From NCBI RefSeq assembly GCF_026898135.2, contig NZ_CP114035.2, positions 2,211,501 to 2,275,500 on the forward strand: a stretch of DNA of 64,000 bases, given 5' to 3'. The notes below the pieces were generated by a model. The model made no database searches, was not told where the DNA came from, and saw nothing but the letters and a program-made list of their open reading frames with translations. This document shows, piece by piece, positions 20,844-29,214 of the stretch. The stretch is from Pseudomonas fortuita (GTDB lineage Bacteria > Pseudomonadota > Gammaproteobacteria > Pseudomonadales > Pseudomonadaceae). Both the position numbers and the translations under genes were made by a program. The first letter of the stretch is position 1. Each line of letters begins with the position of its first letter.

Positions 20844-22010
20844 TCAGAAGTACTTCAGCCAGGTGATGTCGCGGCGGCGCGCTTTCAGGCGAGCGAACCC
20901 GCGCACCGGCAGGTACAGCGAAACCGCCAGCACCACTGCACCCAGCCACACCGCCGCGATGCCGTCGAAGCCGAAATAGTCGCCATGGTTGAGGCCGAAC
21001 AGCGCCACGCAGGCCAGGTACAACAGCTTCAGCACGTACAGGTGCAACAGGTAGAAAAACATCGGTGCTGCGCCAAACACTGCCAGCGCGCTGACCCAGC
21101 GGGCCTGGCCGGCGCGCTCGAAGGCGCGCAGCAACAGCAGGCCGCAGCCCAGGGTCAAGGCCAGGAACAGCAGTGAAGGCGGGTACTTGGTGATGTTGAA
21201 GAAGCTCATCACGGTTTGTGTGAAGGTGGGGTAACCGCTCCACGGCGCCTCGCCGTAGCCGTTGAACATGCGCAACGCGACAAAGCCCAGCAACGCGATC
21301 AAACCCGCCAGCAGCAGGCGCTGCTGGCGTTGGCCAGCCGCACTGCCCCGGGCAAACCAGGGGCCCAGGCCATAACCCAGCGCGATGACGCCGATCCATG
21401 GCAGCACCGGGTAAGACGTGCGCAGGCGCAGGTTTTCGGAAAACTCAAGCCAGCCCCGGTCGTGCAGGATTGCCCATGGCACGTGCAGGGCTGACTCCAC
21501 GCCAAAGTGCAGGCCGTCGAGAAGGTTGTGGCCGGCAACGATGGCTGCGCCCAGGGCGAGCAGGGCAGCACGTGGCAGCCATACCAGCAGCGACAGGGCG
21601 ATCATGCTGACACCGATGGCCCAGATGACTTGCAGGTAGATGACGCTGGGGGGCAACTGAAATGTCCAGGCGAAGTTGACCAGGGTGAATTCCAGCACCA
21701 CCAGGAACAACCCGCGCTTGAACAGAAACGCCGAGACATCGCCGCGGCCTTGGTGCTTTTCGCCGTACAGCCAGGCCGACAGCCCGGTTAGCAGGACAAA
21801 CACTGGCGCGCACAGGTGGGCCAGGGTCCGGCTGAAGAACAGCGACGGCTCTGTAGCGTCGATGGTCATCGGGTCGCTGACCTGTCGGTGCAGGAAGAAC
21901 GTTTCGCGGACGTGGTCCAGAAGCATGAACAGGATCACCAGGCCGCGCAGGGCATCGATGCTTTGCAGGCGCTGGGTGATCAAGGAGGGCGTGGCGCTGG
22001 CGCTTGTCAT
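20844..22010 (-). CDS. DUF1624/HGSNAT-like membrane protein
   Basis: A 388-residue integral membrane protein with 10 or more predicted segments. It opens with the family sequence QRLQSIDALRGLVILFMLLDHVRETFF, typical of DUF1624 and heparan-alpha-glucosaminide N-acetyltransferase-like proteins, which are thought to move acyl groups across a membrane. Asp/His in the first helix (LDHVRE) fits the proposed active site. The true substrate is unknown. No good ribosome site precedes the ATG. It lies just upstream of the riboswitch on the same strand, but the riboswitch acts on the genes downstream, not on this one. Confidence 0.78.
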   Translation of the reverse strand: MTSASATPSLITQRLQSIDALRGLVILFMLLDHVRETFFLHRQVSDPMTIDATEPSLFFSRTLAHLCAPVFVLLTGLSAWLYGEKHQGRGDVSAFLFKRGLFLVVLEFTLVNFAWTFQLPPSVIYLQVIWAIGVSMIALSLLVWLPRAALLALGAAIVAGHNLLDGLHFGVESALHVPWAILHDRGWLEFSENLRLRTSYPVLPWIGVIALGYGLGPWFARGSAAGQRQQRLLLAGLIALLGFVALRMFNGYGEAPWSGYPTFTQTVMSFFNITKYPPSLLFLALTLGCGLLLLRAFERAGQARWVSALAVFGAAPMFFYLLHLYVLKLLYLACVALFGLNHGDYFGFDGIAAVWLGAVVLAVSLYLPVRGFARLKARRRDITWLKYF

Positions 22011-22099
22011 GGAGGGTCGCTGATAGGAATTAATGTCATGTGAAACGTTATCTTATAACTAATCGATGAGAGGTTGGTAGAGGTTTTTGTGTTGCGTGT

Positions 22100-22180
22100 G
22101 CCGGTCTCTTCGCTGCGCAAGGCTGCTCCTACCGGTCGGTGGTGACTGGTAGGAGCAGCCTGGTGCTGCGAAGAGACCGT
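22100..22180. repeat. REP pair, CTGCGCAAGGCTGCTCC type
   Basis: CCGGTCTCTTCGCTGCGCAAGGCTGCTCCTACCG and its inverted copy form a third REP family, placed between the TonB receptor and the acyltransferase-like gene. Confidence 0.78.
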
Positions 22181-22195
22181 TACAGGCAACTCAGG

Positions 22196-24322
22196 TCAGA
22201 AGGTGTAATCAACCGTCGCAAAGTACGATCGTGGCATCCCCATCAACCACTGCTGCCCACTGAACGCCGACTGCACATATTCACGATCAGACAGGTTGTT
22301 CAACTGCAACCCCAACTTCACATCCGGCAGCACCTGCCAGGCGATGTTGGCATCGACCACGGCGTAGCTGGGGGCACGTTGGGAATTGGCAGTATCGGCA
22401 TAACGCTCATCCACGTAGCGCACACCCATGCCGGCCTCTACCTGTTGGCCGAAGCCTTTGCTCAGCCACAGGTTGGCGGTACGCCGTGGCACGTTGGCCG
22501 GCCGGTTGCCGGCACGGTCCTGCGCTACACCGCCGACCATCTCGTCGAAATCGTCATACCTGGCGCGTACCAGCGACGCATTGGCCGACACCTGCCACTG
22601 ATGCGCCAGTGCCAGTTCCAGGGTTGCCTCAAGGCCATCTGACGTCTGCTGCCCAGCCTGTTGTTTCTCGTGGGTGATCGGGTCGTCCACCAGCAGCTTC
22701 TTTTTGACGATGTGGTAGGCGGCCAGCGTCCATTCGCCACGGCCGTCCCAGAAGCGCTGCTTGAGGCCAACCTCGGTCTGTTTCGCCTCGGTCAGGTCAT
22801 AGTGCATCTGGGTGGGGCTGAGGCTGATGAGGTTGTTGACCCCCTCCTGGCTGGTGGAGTACTGCCCGAACAGCGCCAAGTCATCGGTGACTGCGAACAC
22901 CAGCCCGGCGCGCCAGTTGCCACCTTGCAGGTTGCGGTCGCTGCGGCTGTCGTTGGTCAGGTTGGTGCGGTCGATGTGGTTCTGGTCGCGGCGCACCCCA
23001 GTGACCAGCGACAGCCGGTCGCTCAGCTGCAAGCGGTTCCCGGCGAACAGAGCGAAGGTGTGGGTGCTGGACAAGGTTTGCGGGCGCAGTGGCGAGGCGC
23101 TGTGGAACCCGCCCGGTTCTGGCTGCCATGGGTCGATGTAGTCACCGCCCACATCGTTGTAGGGCGCGTTGCTGTCGACGTTGAAGCGGACCTTGTTGTA
23201 TTCCGCGCCGACCACGGTCTTGCTGGCCAGGCCGAACAGCCTGTGGTCAAAGGTGAAGGTCTGGCGGTCGCCGAACTGTTCCTGGTTGTGCTTGATCTCC
23301 AGGTAGCTGCCGCGCTGCAATTGCTGGCGCTCGGCGTCCCAGCTGTAGTCTTCGGCATTGCGCCAGTGGCGGCGGCTTTTGATGTAGTACAGCTGGTTGC
23401 TGGCGCTGACGTGGTCGTTCAGCGTCCAGTCCGTGGTCAGCCGGGTCCACTCATCGACGTAGTGCTGCACGTCGTTCTGCACGTTGTAGTTTTTCTTGCG
23501 CAGGCTGCTGCGGTAGTGGCCGTCGATCAGCGGGGTGCCGTAGTAGTTGGCAGGCTCTGCATCACCACGGTCGTGGGCAAGGGTGAAACTGAGGTCGTCA
23601 CTGGCATCGAAACGCAGCGCGGCACTCAGGGCCAGGCTGCGCGATGTGGTGCGGTCGACCCAGCCGTTGCCGGCCTGCTGGTTAAGGGTCAGGCGATAGC
23701 TAAGGCGCTCGCTGAGGCTGCCGCCGCTGTCCAGGCCGAGCTGCTGGCGGTCCCACGAGCCGTAGCCCAGGCGCAGGTGGTTGCGCACCTCGCCGGCAAT
23801 CGGTTTTTTCGGGATCACGTTGATCACCGCGCCGGTGGCGCCTTCGCCATGCAGAACCGAAGCCGGGCCGCGAATGACATCGATACGCTCGACCATCCAC
23901 GGGTCGACCGGGAACGTCTGGGTGCCGGCACCGGTGTACAGGCGTGCGTCGTCGAACAGGGTCATCACCGAACTGTGACCGGCAAAGCCGCGGGCGGACA
24001 GGCCTGTGCCACCGTCGCCGGGGGAGCCGACGAAGGTGATGCCCGGCGACCGCGTCACCGCATCCTGCACGGTGAGGTTGTTGCGCTGCTGAATCTGCTC
24101 GGCGCTGATGCTGCTGGTGCTGGCCGGTGTTTCCAGGGCACTGAGGCCGAGGCGCGAGCCTGCCTGGGTCGGCGTGGCCAGGTCGAGGGTGCGGCTGTCG
24201 AGGGTGTCGGTGATGGCCGTGGAAGGCAAGGCCAAGGGCTGCTGGTCATGGCCATCGGCCAGGGCCGGGAGGGCGACGGCCAGGCAGGCCGCCAGGGGGT
24301 GAAGCTTGAACATACGGGACAT
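22196..24322 (-). CDS. TonB-dependent receptor under a cobalamin riboswitch
   Basis: A 708-residue outer-membrane transporter. After a signal peptide (to about residue 23, ALPALA) the plug carries GSRLGLSALETPAS, ARGFAGHSSVM and IDVIRGPASVLHGEGATGAV; the barrel ends with SYFATVDYTF. By sequence it belongs to the ferric-siderophore receptors, not classical BtuB, yet a cobalamin riboswitch lies directly upstream. The likely cargo is therefore a corrinoid or another cobalt-linked ligand. Start at 24322 (MSRMFKL) was chosen from the signal peptide; a longer frame would read through the riboswitch. Paralogue of the receptor at 8951-11101. Confidence 0.87.
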   Translation of the reverse strand: MSRMFKLHPLAACLAVALPALADGHDQQPLALPSTAITDTLDSRTLDLATPTQAGSRLGLSALETPASTSSISAEQIQQRNNLTVQDAVTRSPGITFVGSPGDGGTGLSARGFAGHSSVMTLFDDARLYTGAGTQTFPVDPWMVERIDVIRGPASVLHGEGATGAVINVIPKKPIAGEVRNHLRLGYGSWDRQQLGLDSGGSLSERLSYRLTLNQQAGNGWVDRTTSRSLALSAALRFDASDDLSFTLAHDRGDAEPANYYGTPLIDGHYRSSLRKKNYNVQNDVQHYVDEWTRLTTDWTLNDHVSASNQLYYIKSRRHWRNAEDYSWDAERQQLQRGSYLEIKHNQEQFGDRQTFTFDHRLFGLASKTVVGAEYNKVRFNVDSNAPYNDVGGDYIDPWQPEPGGFHSASPLRPQTLSSTHTFALFAGNRLQLSDRLSLVTGVRRDQNHIDRTNLTNDSRSDRNLQGGNWRAGLVFAVTDDLALFGQYSTSQEGVNNLISLSPTQMHYDLTEAKQTEVGLKQRFWDGRGEWTLAAYHIVKKKLLVDDPITHEKQQAGQQTSDGLEATLELALAHQWQVSANASLVRARYDDFDEMVGGVAQDRAGNRPANVPRRTANLWLSKGFGQQVEAGMGVRYVDERYADTANSQRAPSYAVVDANIAWQVLPDVKLGLQLNNLSDREYVQSAFSGQQWLMGMPRSYFATVDYTF

Positions 24323-24436
24323 GTCGTTCCACTGCTGCAGGAATGAATGGATCCCGGTGGAAAACACGCAAAGGCGAACCATGCAGGCAGGCGCGCGCAC
24401 GGATTCCGGCCTGCGCCCGCCCACCGCGGGTTGCCA

Positions 24437-24632
24437 AGTGAAGCTCCAGGCCGGTCTCCGGGCTTGCGAGGGGCATGAAACCTTCACCTTCCCATGCACG
24501 TGCACAGTGGTATCTCGAAGGGTTCACTCGCTTACCGTTGCGGGGGCAGCGCCGGACTTGTCATGGGTAACATGACGCACCGGCTTCCCGTTTCACCCTG
24601 CGCGCGGCGGCGAAGGGCACCTGAAACTGGCG
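24437..24632 (-). promoter_or_regulatory. Cobalamin riboswitch upstream of TonB receptor
   Basis: On the minus strand: GTGAAACGGGAAGCCGGTGCG, TCCGGCGCTGCCCCCGCAAC, GGTAAGCG, the B12 box ACCACTG, GGGAAGGTG and the closing AGCCCGGAGACCGGCCTGGA. This is a second full adenosylcobalamin aptamer with sequence quite different from the first, so not a recent duplication. It ends about 115 bases before the receptor start. Confidence 0.92.
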
Positions 24633-24799
24633 CGCATCTGACCACTGAAAGGCTAAGGCGTCAAATGTTGGCGTGCCATGAATACGCCGATAAAACACAG
24701 GGTTGCGTGTTTTTACTGATTTTTTTTCGAACTTTTCGTGTGGCGTTTGTCTCGAACCGCACGTTCGTCTTTCGTTACCAAGTCATGGAGACTTTACGC
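24633..24799. other. Divergent intergenic region, AT-rich
   Basis: This stretch lies between the riboswitch and the rightward beta-barrel gene. It is unusually AT-rich. It holds an imperfect hairpin, AAAACAC (24692-24698) with GTGTTTT (24707-24713), followed by a T8 run, which could be a terminator-like element in the leader, and presumably both promoters. No gene is seen. Confidence 0.4.
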
Positions 24800-25546
24800 A
24801 TGCCTGCTCGTCATCTGTTGCGCCACACCTGCCTGCTCGCCTTGATCGCCGCACCGCTGGCCGCCACCGCCGCACCCAGCACCGACCCGCTGTTCACCAT
24901 CGGTCTGCAGGGCGCCTACGACAAGTTCAAGTTCGAAGGTGGCAGTGAAAACGACAAGGAACACATGGGCCAGGGCGGTGTGTTCGCCACCTTCGGCAAC
25001 AAGCTGACAGCCGAATCCGGTTTCATCTACCAAATCGGCGCCGAAGCCAAATACGGCAAGAAGAACGACAACAAGCTCAAGGAGGCCCAGGCTGACCTGG
25101 ACCTTGGCTGGCGTGCGGCGCTGGACGCTCGCAACTTCGTCGATGTGACCGTGGGCGGCGGCTACAGCTGGTCGCGCTTCGAGCCGGAAATCAACGACCT
25201 TGATACCAAGCTCACCGTGAAGTCGCCCTTTGCCAAGGCGGCGCTGGGCTACAACCACCAGTTCGACGCCTCGACCCTGCGGGTGGAAGTGGGCGCGCGC
25301 CACACCCTGGACGGCCGTGCGCGGCTGAAAGTGGACGACTTTGGCAGCGACACGGTCGACCTCAAAGACCGCACCAACCCGTACGCTGAAGTGACGTTGC
25401 TGATGAACCAGCAGGGCGCTTTGCCGGTGCAGGCCGGGGTGTACTACACCCGCACCGAATACAAGCTGGACGAAGATTCGCCAGTGGCAGACAACACCAA
25501 GCTCAAGCGTGACGAGTTTGGTGTAAAGGTGGGCTTGGCGTTCTGA
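24800..25546 (+). CDS. Outer-membrane beta-barrel protein
   Basis: A 248-residue secreted protein with a signal peptide (about 1-26, ending ATAAP) and a mature part of alternating polar/aromatic strands ending in Phe (KVGLAF), the usual mark of an outer-membrane barrel of eight to ten strands. Gly- and Tyr-rich strands such as DVTVGGGYSWSRF support this. I cannot name the family. The ATG at 24800 has GGAG nine bases upstream; the ATG 15 bases earlier has none. It faces away from the corrinoid receptor. Confidence 0.75.
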   Translation: MPARHLLRHTCLLALIAAPLAATAAPSTDPLFTIGLQGAYDKFKFEGGSENDKEHMGQGGVFATFGNKLTAESGFIYQIGAEAKYGKKNDNKLKEAQADLDLGWRAALDARNFVDVTVGGGYSWSRFEPEINDLDTKLTVKSPFAKAALGYNHQFDASTLRVEVGARHTLDGRARLKVDDFGSDTVDLKDRTNPYAEVTLLMNQQGALPVQAGVYYTRTEYKLDEDSPVADNTKLKRDEFGVKVGLAF

Positions 25547-25566
25547 AGCTGAGCGTTTAGCAGGCC

Positions 25567-25662
25567 CGGCCTCTTCGCGGGTGAACCCGCTCCCACAAGG
25601 ACCGCACAGCCTTTAGGTGCTGCGCAGTACTTGTGGGAGCGGGCAAGCCCGCGAAGGGGCCG
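25567..25662. repeat. REP pair, CTTCGCGGG type
   Basis: CGGCCTCTTCGCGGGTGAACCCGCTCCCACAAGG and its inverted partner lie between convergent genes. Confidence 0.8.
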
Positions 25663-25677
25663 AACCTGCAAGAGAGG

Positions 25678-26247
25678 TCAGCGCCCGCGACGCCGCGACA
25701 CCCGTGCCTCGATGTTCTTGCGCCCGATCAGCAGCGGTGGTTTCTCCACCACCGGCTCCTCTGCCAGCCACTTGTACATCACCAGGCAGTCCACCAGCCC
25801 CAGGCGGGCATGGCGATAAGCCTTGGGCAAGCGGCCGACTGTTTCAAATCCCAGCCTGTGCCACAGTGCCACCGCAACTTCATTGCTGGCCACTACCGAG
25901 TTGAACTGCAGGGCCAGAAAGCCCTCCTGGCGCGCCAGCTTCTGCGAGTGCTCGCACATCAGGCGTGCCACACCTCGGCCGCGTGCCTGTTCGCACACCA
26001 TATAGCCGCAATTGCCCACGTGCGCGCCAGGCCCGGCGGCATTGGCCTTAAGATAATAAGAACCCAGCAGCTCGCCATCTTCTTCGGCCAGCAGCGTGTG
26101 TTGCGGCAGCTCAAGCCACAGCTGGCGGGCCTGATCGATGCTCAGCTCGGGGTCAAAGGCGTAGGTTTCACGGGCCTGGACAATGGCCTGGAAGGTGGGC
26201 CAGAAGCGCTCGAAGTCTTCGGCTGTCATAGGGCGAACGTGGATCAT
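25678..26247 (-). CDS. GNAT-family acetyltransferase
   Basis: A 189-residue GNAT enzyme. CGYMVCEQARGRGVARLMCEH is the acetyl-CoA binding motif A, and NEVAVALWHRLGFETVGRLP is the typical C-terminal half (motif B region). The last 25 residues are basic (RVSRRRGR). The start at MIHVRPM is supported by AGGAG five bases upstream, shortening the open frame by 19 codons. Substrate unknown. It is followed at 78 bases upstream by the AhpD-like gene on the same strand, so the two could be co-transcribed. Confidence 0.85.
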   Translation of the reverse strand: MIHVRPMTAEDFERFWPTFQAIVQARETYAFDPELSIDQARQLWLELPQHTLLAEEDGELLGSYYLKANAAGPGAHVGNCGYMVCEQARGRGVARLMCEHSQKLARQEGFLALQFNSVVASNEVAVALWHRLGFETVGRLPKAYRHARLGLVDCLVMYKWLAEEPVVEKPPLLIGRKNIEARVSRRRGR

Positions 26248-26325
26248 GCGGGCTCCTGCAAGGGCTGGGCCGCCAAGTCTGTGGGGCGCGGCGCCGTCGC
26301 GCAAGGGCGGCGACGCCGTTTGGGC

Positions 26326-26670
26326 CTAGCCGTTGGCCTTGCCCACCGCATCCATGGCTCGCGCCGAGTACACCAGCGCAGCACCGGCGTTCATCGCCAC
26401 GGCCACGCCGAGGGCTTCGGCAATTTCCTCGCGGCTGGCCCCGTGCTTGACCGCCTGCTGCGAATGCACGGCGATGCAGCCGTCGCAACGGGTGGTCACG
26501 GCCACGGCCAGTGAGATCAACTCACGCGTCTTGGCGTCGAGGTGGTTGGTCTTGGCTCCCGCACCGCTGGCGGTCATGTAACCGGCCACGGTGTCGGGGG
26601 AGAGTTGCTTGAGATCGCCGATGCCGGCCATCAACTGCTTACGGTAGGCGTCCCAGTCCATCATGCTCAT
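26326..26670 (-). CDS. Carboxymuconolactone decarboxylase/AhpD-like protein
   Basis: A 114-residue all-helical protein of the CMD/AhpD superfamily. The redox motif CDGC with a downstream His (Cys62, Cys65, His69 in RCDGCIAVHS) is that of AhpD-like peroxidase/disulfide reductase proteins rather than the true decarboxylase. A role in peroxide defence or electrophile handling is inferred. The ATG at 26670 has AAGG eight bases upstream; a GTG three codons earlier is possible. Confidence 0.87.
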   Translation of the reverse strand: MSMMDWDAYRKQLMAGIGDLKQLSPDTVAGYMTASGAGAKTNHLDAKTRELISLAVAVTTRCDGCIAVHSQQAVKHGASREEIAEALGVAVAMNAGAALVYSARAMDAVGKANG

Positions 26671-26783
26671 CGTCTTCACCTTGTGGTGGTTGCGAGTGGA
26701 GCTTTCAGGCTAGTCGAAGAGTGACACCTGCGAGGCTTGTACTTTGGTGGGTGTGCAGCAGCACTTGTGGGCGCGTTGAGCCT

Positions 26784-27683
26784 TCAAATGTAGATGAACA
26801 CCAGCACCAGCGCTGCAACCACCGCCCACTTTTCCACGTAGTAGCGCAGGCGGTTGCGCTTCTTCAGCGCTTTGCCGCGTTCACGGATCTTGTAGATGCG
26901 GGTGAACAACCGGTTGATACCGCCGGTCTTGTCGCCGGCACCGTTGGGCGCGGCGGCGGCGGCCATGACGTTGCGGCTGAACCAGCGGTTGAACGCAGTG
27001 GCCCAGCGGTACTTGAGCGGGCGCTCGACGTCACAGAACAGGATGATGCGGTTGTGCTCGGTCGTGTTCGCCGCGTAGTGGATGTAGGTCTCGTCGAAGA
27101 TCACGCCCTCGCCATCGCGCCATGAGTATTTCTCGCCGTCCACGTCGATGTAGCAACCGTCATCGTTCGGCGTGTCCAGGCCCAGGTGATAGCGGTACGA
27201 GCCGGCATACGGGTCACGGTGGCGCACCAGCTTGGCGCCCGGCGGCAGGGTAGCGAACATGGCAGCCTTGACCGTGCCGATGCTTTGCAACAGTTCGGTG
27301 GTGCGTGGGCAGAGGGCCATCGCCGAAGGGTGGCTTTCGCCGTACCACTTCAGGTAGAAGCGCTTCCAGCCAGTCTTGAAAAACGAGTTGAAACCGACGT
27401 CATCGTAGTTGTCGGACTTCTTGATTTCGCCCACGCGCAGCAACTGGCGGCCTTCCTCGCGGATTTCCTGCCAGTGGTCTTGCAGCGGCTTCAGTTCGGG
27501 GAAGGCTTCGACCGGCAAGTATGGCTTGGCCGGGAGCTTGGAAAACAGGTACAGGAAACTGTTGACCGGGGCGAGGAAGCTGGAGTGGTCGCCCAGCTGG
27601 CGAGTCAATTTGTGGCGAACCCGACCGCGCAGGTGCACGTAGGCAATCGAGAGGGCGAAGATAAGTACGAGTGCAATTTTCAT
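26784..27683 (-). CDS. lpxO: Lipid A hydroxylase LpxO
   Basis: A 299-residue Fe(II)/2-oxoglutarate-dependent oxygenase of the aspartyl/asparaginyl beta-hydroxylase family. It adds a 2-hydroxyl group to secondary acyl chains of lipid A at the inner membrane. The iron ligands are readable as His155 and Asp157 (VRHRDPYAG) and His202 (YIHYAANT), with Arg212 positioned to hold 2-oxoglutarate. A hydrophobic N-terminus and a C-terminal membrane helix (VVAALVLVFIYI) fit LpxO, as does the length. Divergent from thpR. Weak ribosome site. Confidence 0.92.
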   Translation of the reverse strand: MKIALVLIFALSIAYVHLRGRVRHKLTRQLGDHSSFLAPVNSFLYLFSKLPAKPYLPVEAFPELKPLQDHWQEIREEGRQLLRVGEIKKSDNYDDVGFNSFFKTGWKRFYLKWYGESHPSAMALCPRTTELLQSIGTVKAAMFATLPPGAKLVRHRDPYAGSYRYHLGLDTPNDDGCYIDVDGEKYSWRDGEGVIFDETYIHYAANTTEHNRIILFCDVERPLKYRWATAFNRWFSRNVMAAAAAPNGAGDKTGGINRLFTRIYKIRERGKALKKRNRLRYYVEKWAVVAALVLVFIYI

Positions 27684-27841
27684 GGACGTTTACTTGTCGA
27701 AAAATGGCCATGCGTCATGGCATAAGCTCGCCAGCATAAACAATCATGGGGGTAGTTTGTACTTATTGTTACGAAACACCGGGGCGACATTGGTGTAATG
27801 CCCTACAGTCTTGCGCAAACGTTTCATGTCAGGGAGTTGGT

Positions 27842-28387
27842 ATGGTTCAGGATATACGCCCCAGCGGTAGCCCGTTCAAACGGCTGTTCTTCGCCTTGCC
27901 GGTCAGCGATGCCCAGCGCCATGCCTTGGCTCAGTGGCGCCGGGCGCTGAACCTGCGCAGCGGCAAACCCGTCCCCGCGGCCAACTTCCATGTCACGCTG
28001 TTGTTCCTCGGCGATGTGGATACCGCACAGGTGCCGGCGATCTGTGCGGCAGTCGATCAACTGACGTTGCCAACCCTGGCACCGCGGCTGTTGCTTGACC
28101 GTTTGCAGGTGTGGCAGCGGGCCGGCGCGTTGGTGCTGGAGGCACAGCAGACACCGCCGGCCCTGTTGCAACTGGTGTATGGCTTGCAGCAGGCACTGCT
28201 GCCGTTGGGGGTGGAGGCGGCCAACCGTGAGTATCGGCCGCACTTGACCCTGTCCTGGGATTACCACGGGCAACCACCCGAGGCCAGCAGCGCGCCGGAG
28301 TTCTACCTCAGCGCGCGCCACTTCACGCTCTACGAGTCGCGCAAGGGCGCCTACTGGCCCTTGGCGCAGTGGCCGCTGGCAGACTGA
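27842..28387 (+). CDS. thpR: RNA 2',3'-cyclic phosphodiesterase
   Basis: A 181-residue 2H-phosphoesterase of the LigT/ThpR family that opens 2',3'-cyclic phosphates on RNA (older name 2'-5' RNA ligase). Both catalytic HxT motifs are intact: His50-Val-Thr52 in NFHVTLLFLG and His134-Leu-Thr136 in RPHLTLSW. The start at MVQDIRP is fixed by AGGGAG five bases upstream; the longer frame adds 32 residues over the promoter. Monocistronic. Confidence 0.9.
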   Translation: MVQDIRPSGSPFKRLFFALPVSDAQRHALAQWRRALNLRSGKPVPAANFHVTLLFLGDVDTAQVPAICAAVDQLTLPTLAPRLLLDRLQVWQRAGALVLEAQQTPPALLQLVYGLQQALLPLGVEAANREYRPHLTLSWDYHGQPPEASSAPEFYLSARHFTLYESRKGAYWPLAQWPLAD

Positions 28388-28388
28388 C

Positions 28389-28513
28389 CCGGGGTCAGCG
28401 TTGCGTGGCTCGCCATAGTTGTTGCTGCCATTGAGCTGGTTGAAGCCTGCAACCCAGTACTTCTTGTCGAACAGGTGGCGTGCCCAACCGAGGCTGCCGC
28501 TACTTGAGTAGCC
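28389..28513 (-). pseudogene. Remnant of a TonB-receptor C-terminus
   Basis: On the minus strand this short gap translates as GSLGWARHLFDKKYWVAGFN followed by QLNGSNNYGEPRNA. That is the near-terminal strand pair of siderophore receptors (xNLFDKxY ... YGEPRN). No start, no rest of a barrel and no terminal aromatic motif is left, so it is a decayed gene scrap between thpR and the quinone-reductase gene. Confidence 0.6.
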
Positions 28514-28526
28514 GCCCTGTGCCAGT

Positions 28527-29123
28527 TCAGGCTGCGGCCTGGCAATCTGCAAACAGTTTTTTGCCCAAGGCGTGTGCATGGTGCAAGTGGGGAAGCTGGT
28601 CAGGCCCTTCGCTGTCATCCAGCAAGGTGGAACTGAGTACCTCGGCGCCGCAATAGTCGAAGATGCCGTGCTCGATCTGCACGCGCATCGCCTCGCCATA
28701 GCCGTGCCGTTCGAAGGTGCCTGTATCGGCACCCGCAACGCCGATCAGGTGAACCTTCATGCCACGCAATTTCTTCACCGTGGCGCCTTCTTCATAGTCG
28801 AACGCCCAGCCATTGCTGAATACCCGTTCGACCCAGCCCTTGAGCAGGGCCGGCAGTGACCACCAGTAGACCGGATAGACCAGCACCAGGGCATCGGCGC
28901 GCTCGATGCGTGCCTGCTCGTTGAGTACATCAGCCGGCGGTGCTGCCAGCCGGCGGTGCACGGCATGGTCTGCCAGGCTGAAGCGGGGGTCGAAGCCTTC
29001 GCTGGCCAGGTCGGCGATTTCGCTGCTGTGGCCGACGCTGGCCAGGCCGTCGGCAACCTGCCGGGCCAGCGCGTGGGTGAGGGATTGCGGGTCATGGTGA
29101 CCGACGACGATCAGAGCGTGCAT
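28527..29123 (-). CDS. NAD(P)H:quinone oxidoreductase (flavodoxin-like)
   Basis: A 198-residue cytoplasmic flavoprotein of the NQO1/KefF/MdaB flavodoxin-like fold. The N-terminal strand-loop (ALIVVGHHDPQSLTHALARQ) binds FMN/FAD phosphate, and VYPVYWWSLPALLKGWVERVF is the central family motif. It should reduce quinones by two electrons, avoiding radicals. GGAG lies seven bases before the ATG. It is divergent from a TetR gene with a 91-base gap that contains two palindromes, so repression by that regulator is likely. Confidence 0.88.
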   Translation of the reverse strand: MHALIVVGHHDPQSLTHALARQVADGLASVGHSSEIADLASEGFDPRFSLADHAVHRRLAAPPADVLNEQARIERADALVLVYPVYWWSLPALLKGWVERVFSNGWAFDYEEGATVKKLRGMKVHLIGVAGADTGTFERHGYGEAMRVQIEHGIFDYCGAEVLSSTLLDDSEGPDQLPHLHHAHALGKKLFADCQAAA

Positions 29124-29175
29124 GGTGGCTCTCCATTCAACGGTGCAGGGTAGCCTGAAGCGTTATATACTCCAG

Positions 29176-29198
29176 GTAAGTTACGTTTAGTAAGTTAC
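29176..29198. promoter_or_regulatory. Tandem TetR-type operator boxes
   Basis: The nine-base palindrome GTAAGTTAC occurs twice, at 29176-29184 and 29190-29198, 14 bases apart. The pair sits between the divergent quinone reductase and TetR genes, 17 bases before the TetR ATG. This layout suits repression of both genes by the adjacent regulator. Confidence 0.65.
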
Positions 29199-29214
29199 TT
29201 TTGGTAGGTAATCG

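Noticed and set aside
22661..24346. 561-codon plus-strand frame opposite the corrinoid TonB receptor
   Set aside because: Composition (Val, Ala, Gly, Gln) and absence of motifs mark it as the mirror of the receptor gene.
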